Assembly: GCF_011045035.1 (NCBI RefSeq)
Contig: NZ_JAALAA010000029.1
Span: 1 to 52,213 of the forward strand
Length of the DNA: 52,213 nt
Origin: Nocardioides turkmenicus
GTDB taxonomy: Bacteria; Actinomycetota; Actinomycetes; Propionibacteriales; Nocardioidaceae
Reading direction: 5' to 3'
The notes under the pieces: model-generated
What the model was told of the DNA's origin: nothing
Database searches by the model: none
The model's input: the letters and a program-made list of their open reading frames with translations, nothing else
Program-made: the position numbers and the translations under genes
Part shown: positions 49,156 to 52,213 of the stretch, one piece after another
Position numbering within the stretch: the stretch's first letter is position 1
Layout of the letters: the number at the start of each line of letters is the position of its first letter

Positions 49156-49845
49156 ATGAACGAGACACATCAGTCCGAGGGTGAATCCCGAGCGCCGTAC
49201 GACCCGATGCCCCACGGGCAGCCAGAGGTCGGCCTGGGCCCGTGGCAGGGGGAGTGGCCCGAGGGCGACCACTGGGACCCGGAGCTGCTGGCCAACGGCG
49301 ACCGCCGCAACGTGGTCGACCGCTACCGCTACTGGACCCTCGAGGCGATCGTCGCCGACCTCGACCGGCGCCGCCACGGCTTCCACGTCGCCATCGAGAA
49401 CTGGCAGCACGACTTCAACATCGGCACCATCGTCCGCACCGCCAACGCCTTCCTCGCCGCCGAGGTGCACATCGTCGGCAACCGCCGTTGGAACCGCCGC
49501 GGCGCGATGGTCACCGACCGCTACCAGCACGTCCATCACCACCCGGACGTGCCGGCGCTCGCGGCGTACCTGCATGAACGCGACGTACGCCTCCTCGGCA
49601 TCGACAACCTCCCCGGCTCGCTCCACCTGGAGACGATGGAGCTGCCGAAGTCGGTCTGCTTTCTCTTCGGGCAGGAGGGACCGGGTCTGTCCGAGCAGGC
49701 CCGCGAGAGCGTCGACGGCACCTTCTCGATCGCCCAGTTCGGCTCGACGCGGTCGATCAACGCCTCCGCCGCCGCGGCGATCGCGATGCACTCCTGGATC
49801 GTCCAGCACGCCGACCTGTCTTCCGACGAGGCCTGGCGTGGCTGA
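49156..49845 (+). CDS. SpoU-family (TrmH-like) RNA methyltransferase
   Basis: A 229-residue SPOUT-class RNA 2'-O-methyltransferase. The trefoil-knot motifs are complete: motif 1 F-N-I-G-T-I-V-R-T-A-N-A-F, motif 2 L-F-G-Q-E-G-P-G-L-S, and motif 3 I-A-Q-F-G-S-T-R-S-I-N-A-S-A-A-A-A-I-A-M-H. The N-terminal ~80 residues are a substrate-binding extension rich in His, Pro and Trp. The RNA target (tRNA or rRNA) is not identifiable. ATG 49156 follows a TATTCT box by nine bases, so its leader is a few bases or none. Confidence 0.88.
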   Translation: MNETHQSEGESRAPYDPMPHGQPEVGLGPWQGEWPEGDHWDPELLANGDRRNVVDRYRYWTLEAIVADLDRRRHGFHVAIENWQHDFNIGTIVRTANAFLAAEVHIVGNRRWNRRGAMVTDRYQHVHHHPDVPALAAYLHERDVRLLGIDNLPGSLHLETMELPKSVCFLFGQEGPGLSEQARESVDGTFSIAQFGSTRSINASAAAAIAMHSWIVQHADLSSDEAWRG

Positions 49846-49975
49846 CCGAACACGTAGACGATTACGCCCCGGTGTCCTCCGCGGGAAGAGGACCCGCTAA
49901 AGTTAACTCCTGGGTCGCCCGGATGTGCCCCTTCAAGGGTGCGTGGCCTCGGGGCCGGGCGGCAGCGGGGACTCT
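49846..49975. other. Intergenic, possible terminator
   Basis: This convergent 130-base gap contains a 6-bp stem GTCCTC/GAGGAC (49874-49893) near the methyltransferase stop and Gly-rich GC runs. Nothing else is recognised. Confidence 0.3.
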
Positions 49976-50539
49976 CTAGGACCGCTCGACCCGATAGCGG
50001 ATCTTCACCTGTTCGCCGCTCTGCACGACGTCGATGACGTTCATCCGCTTGCTGGTGATGCGGCGGGGGAGCAGTGGTGCTCCGGCGCCGAGGGTGACCG
50101 GGCAGATCCCGGCCACGATCTCGTCGAGCAGGCCGGCGTCGTCGAACTGGCCGACCAGATCCCCGCCGCCCACGAGCCAGATCCCGCCGTCGACGGTGGC
50201 CGCGATCTCGTTGTAGACGGGCTTCACGTCGCCCTGCACGAAGTGGACCTGCGTGCCCTGGACCGCCGGCAGGTCGGTCGCGTGCGTGAACACCCACACC
50301 GGCCGGTCCTCGTAGTACTCCCGCCACTTCTCGGGACCGGTCAGCATCTCCGGATCGTGCTCGATCATCCAGCGGTACGTCGTGCCGCCCATCACCAGCG
50401 CCGCCGACTCCGCCATCAGCCGGTCCCAGGAGGTCTCCTCGTCGCCGTGCGGCGTCTCGAAGAGCCAGTCCAGCGAGTTGTTCTCGTCGGCGATGTAGCC
50501 GTCCAGCGATGTCGCGGTGAAGTAGGTGACCTTGGGCAT
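49976..50539 (-). CDS. Dihydrofolate reductase family protein, third copy
   Basis: A 187-residue RibD_C/DHFR-like protein. It opens M-P-K-V-T-Y-F-T-A-T-S-L-D-G-Y-I-A-D and contains A-L-V-M-G-G-T-T-Y-R-W and I-W-L-V-G-G-G-D-L-V-G-Q-F; the nucleotide site is expected there. It is more like the compact YyaP-type members than the two paralogues at 4312 and 11483. Upstream on the same strand after 54 bases is an ECF sigma gene. Confidence 0.85.
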   Translation of the reverse strand: MPKVTYFTATSLDGYIADENNSLDWLFETPHGDEETSWDRLMAESAALVMGGTTYRWMIEHDPEMLTGPEKWREYYEDRPVWVFTHATDLPAVQGTQVHFVQGDVKPVYNEIAATVDGGIWLVGGGDLVGQFDDAGLLDEIVAGICPVTLGAGAPLLPRRITSKRMNVIDVVQSGEQVKIRYRVERS

Positions 50540-50593
50540 GCCCCCGACGCTAGACCCGTCAGGGGCATGCCCGCCCGACCGTTCTTGCTCTGC

Positions 50594-51085
50594 CTACCTC
50601 CGCGAGGCGTTCCCCGGCTCCAAGCAGGTACGCAGCGCGGCCAGCCCTCGCGAGGAGTGGCTCTTGACGGTGCCCTCGCTGATCCGCAGCTCACGCGCGG
50701 TCTCGGCCACCGACAGCTGCAGCCAGTGGCGCAGGACGACCACCTTGCGCTGCATCTCGGGCAGCGCCTGGAGCGCCGCGAAGAGGTCGGACCGCTCCTC
50801 GATCTGGCCGACGGGACCGGGCTGCTCCGGGAGCTCACCCGGCTGTTCCCGGCGCCACCACGGCCGCCTCGTCTGGTCGATGTGGGTGCGGACCAGGATC
50901 GTCCGGACGTACGCCTCCTCCGATCCGCGCTCCACCCGCCGCCACGCGGTGTAGAGCTTCACGAGCGACGTCTGCACCAGATCGTCCGCCCGGTGCCAGT
51001 CGCCGCACAGGGCGTAGGCGGTCCGCAGCAGGTAGGGGCGTCGCGTCACGACGAACCCGGAGAACTCCTCGTCGCGTGTGCTCAC
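50594..51085 (-). CDS. ECF sigma factor, SigE-family
   Basis: A 163-residue sigma-70 family protein with region 2 (R-R-P-Y-L-L-R-T-A-Y-A-L-C-G-D-W-H-R-A-D-D-L-V-Q) and region 4 (L-P-E-M-Q-R-K-V-V-V-L-R-H-W then S-V-A-E-T-A-R-E-L-R-I-S-E-G-T-V-K-S). No region 1 or 3. It belongs to the SigE-like short ECF group of actinobacteria. GTG 51085 overlaps by four bases the stop of the upstream membrane protein, so the two are coupled. It would direct a small regulon, perhaps including its own operon. Confidence 0.9.
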   Translation of the reverse strand: MSTRDEEFSGFVVTRRPYLLRTAYALCGDWHRADDLVQTSLVKLYTAWRRVERGSEEAYVRTILVRTHIDQTRRPWWRREQPGELPEQPGPVGQIEERSDLFAALQALPEMQRKVVVLRHWLQLSVAETARELRISEGTVKSHSSRGLAALRTCLEPGNASRR

Positions 51086-52213
51086 GGGAACAGCGACCCC
51101 CCGCCTGTCTCCTCGTCGGTCTCGGTGGCCTTGACGATGGCCAGCACGTCCTCGAGGGAACGTGCGTGGCGGTCCTCGGATCGAGGTTCGTCCGTCACCT
51201 CGACGGTGTAGACGAGGGTGTGGCCGTCCTTCTCACGAGCGATGACGACCCGTTCCCTGCCCTTGACGGTGATCCGGGCCGCCGCGGACCGGGTCGCGCC
51301 TTCGGCGAACTTCTCGCCGAGGTCAGGGTCGGCGATCTGCTCGAGGATCTTCACGCGGTTCTGGGCCGGTACGAGCTTCGATCCGTCCCCGAACTCGACC
51401 GCCTCGGAGAGGCCAGCGCTGTAGCCACCCGAGGACCCGGCCCGGTCCGCTTCGATCTCCTTGTCCCGGTGAGCGATGTATCCCTCGATGGTCTGCCCCG
51501 GAGCGGCGTACGCCACGCCATAGCCGGCTCCGCCGCCTCCACCTTCCCGTCGGTTGCCGGTGAAGAGGATCCACACCTCCATGCCCTCGCGCTCGGCGAC
51601 GGCGGCGTCCGAGTCCCAGGGCAGGTCGTAGCCGAGCGGGTTGTCGAGCTCGCGGGTGATCTTCCAGCCGTCGCCGACCCGGATCGACCCGCCGACCCTC
51701 CACCTCGGCTCGACGTGGTGCGCGGCCACGTCCTCGGCCCATTCCCTGAGGCTCTTCCCGTCGGTGCGAGACGCGTCGGCGTAGGCGATCTCGGTCGAGT
51801 TCATGAAGTTCGCGTAGATCGTCCTCCGCCCGTCGGTCGCGGCGACGAACAGCTGGGAGTAGTCGCGTCCGAGGAGCCGGCCGATCTCCTTCCGCCCGAT
51901 CCGGTCCGCCTCCTCCCAACCGTCGTGGAAGGTGACCTCCTTCGTGTCGAAGTCGTACCTCAGCGGGGAGGCGTCGCTCAACGGCGGCTGTGTCGGATAG
52001 GAGTCGAGCGCCTCGTCGGCCGTCGACTGGGTCGCGATCGGTGGTGTGGGGGCCGCCCGGTCGCGCCAGGGCGCGTACGCAGAGCCCAGGCCGATCACGG
52101 CTGCGACAACGAGTGCGGTCCCGCCGACGGCGAGGGCCTGCCGGCGGCGTACGGCCTTCTTCCCGGCGGCCACCAGGCCAGCCGGATCCGCGGGGGTGGG
52201 TGGGGGATACGGG
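51082..52213 (-). CDS. Membrane-anchored protein coupled to the sigma gene, partial at window edge
   Basis: The frame is open to the right edge, so the N-terminus is missing; an internal GTG lies at 52173. From that point on, a basic segment (K-K-A-V-R-R-R-Q) precedes a hydrophobic helix (A-L-A-V-G-G-T-A-L-V-V-A-A-V-I-G-L) and then ~330 residues outside, with acid/Gly-rich segments and no recognised domain. The Pro-rich residues upstream (P-P-P-T-P-A-D-P) suggest a cytoplasmic N-terminal part as in membrane anti-sigma factors. Position directly before an ECF sigma gene supports an anti-sigma or sensor role; this is inference. Confidence 0.72.
   Translation of the reverse strand, partial: PYPPPTPADPAGLVAAGKKAVRRRQALAVGGTALVVAAVIGLGSAYAPWRDRAAPTPPIATQSTADEALDSYPTQPPLSDASPLRYDFDTKEVTFHDGWEEADRIGRKEIGRLLGRDYSQLFVAATDGRRTIYANFMNSTEIAYADASRTDGKSLREWAEDVAAHHVEPRWRVGGSIRVGDGWKITRELDNPLGYDLPWDSDAAVAEREGMEVWILFTGNRREGGGGGAGYGVAYAAPGQTIEGYIAHRDKEIEADRAGSSGGYSAGLSEAVEFGDGSKLVPAQNRVKILEQIADPDLGEKFAEGATRSAAARITVKGRERVVIAREKDGHTLVYTVEVTDEPRSEDRHARSLEDVLAIVKATETDEETGGGSLFP

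Overview
The window is chromosomal DNA of a high-GC Gram-positive bacterium, most likely an actinobacterium near Nocardioidaceae. The reasons are the very high GC of coding and non-coding DNA, frequent GTG/TTG starts, many leaderless starts preceded by TANNNT boxes, the dnaK-grpE-dnaJ-hspR operon with HAIR operators, HxlR and LAL regulators, and DUF6230/DUF6114 proteins known mainly from actinobacteria. The genus is inferred from general resemblance only. I see no phage, insertion sequence, CRISPR array, tRNA or rRNA.

Layout. 1-911: start of a Pro-rich membrane protein that runs off the left edge. 1082-3018: a coupled pair of CitE-superfamily acyl-CoA lyases, one closely resembling the Chloroflexus malyl-CoA lyase. 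3278-4956: a GlxA-type AraC regulator and a RibD_C/DHFR-like protein. 4960-9630 (minus): DUF1992 protein, MFS transporter, M20 peptidase and secreted C39-like peptidase. 9701-13655: GTPase, HxlR regulator with a divergent second RibD_C protein, SDR enzyme and nitroreductase. 13706-20139: two tandem copies of a module made of a 45-bp conserved upstream element, a 40-46 aa basic peptide gene and a ~975 aa LAL (ATPase-LuxR) regulator. 20230-21714: a membrane-anchored protein and an aldo/keto reductase. 21851-26256: HspR-controlled chaperone operon. 26516-30899 (minus): six-gene operon of DUF6230-like secreted proteins and DUF6114 membrane proteins, divergent from two tandem type I signal peptidases (31062-32386). 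32555-37202: a two-gene unit, DUF445 membrane protein plus Abi-alpha/DUF4393-like protein, present twice in tandem. 37335-39608: bifunctional penicillin-binding protein. 39706-40554: ferritin-like protein. 40788-43370: clpB with its own HAIR box. 43465-49845: CPT-like kinase, two Pro-rich membrane proteins, two DedA proteins, pyrE and a DapC-like aminotransferase with overlapping leaderless promoters, and a SpoU methyltransferase. 49976-52213: third RibD_C protein, an ECF sigma factor and a partial membrane protein coupled to it.

Two things stand out. First, local duplication of whole gene units: the peptide-LAL module, the DUF445/Abi-alpha pair, DUF6230/DUF6114 pairs, signal peptidases and RibD_C proteins. 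Second, several candidate regulatory elements can be read directly: two HAIR boxes, a perfect HxlR-type inverted repeat, an operator-like repeat over the GlxA promoter, and the repeated 45-bp element. The best candidates for undescribed biology are the duplicated peptide-LAL module, the DUF6230/DUF6114/signal-peptidase cluster and the DUF445/Abi-alpha unit; their functions are inference here.
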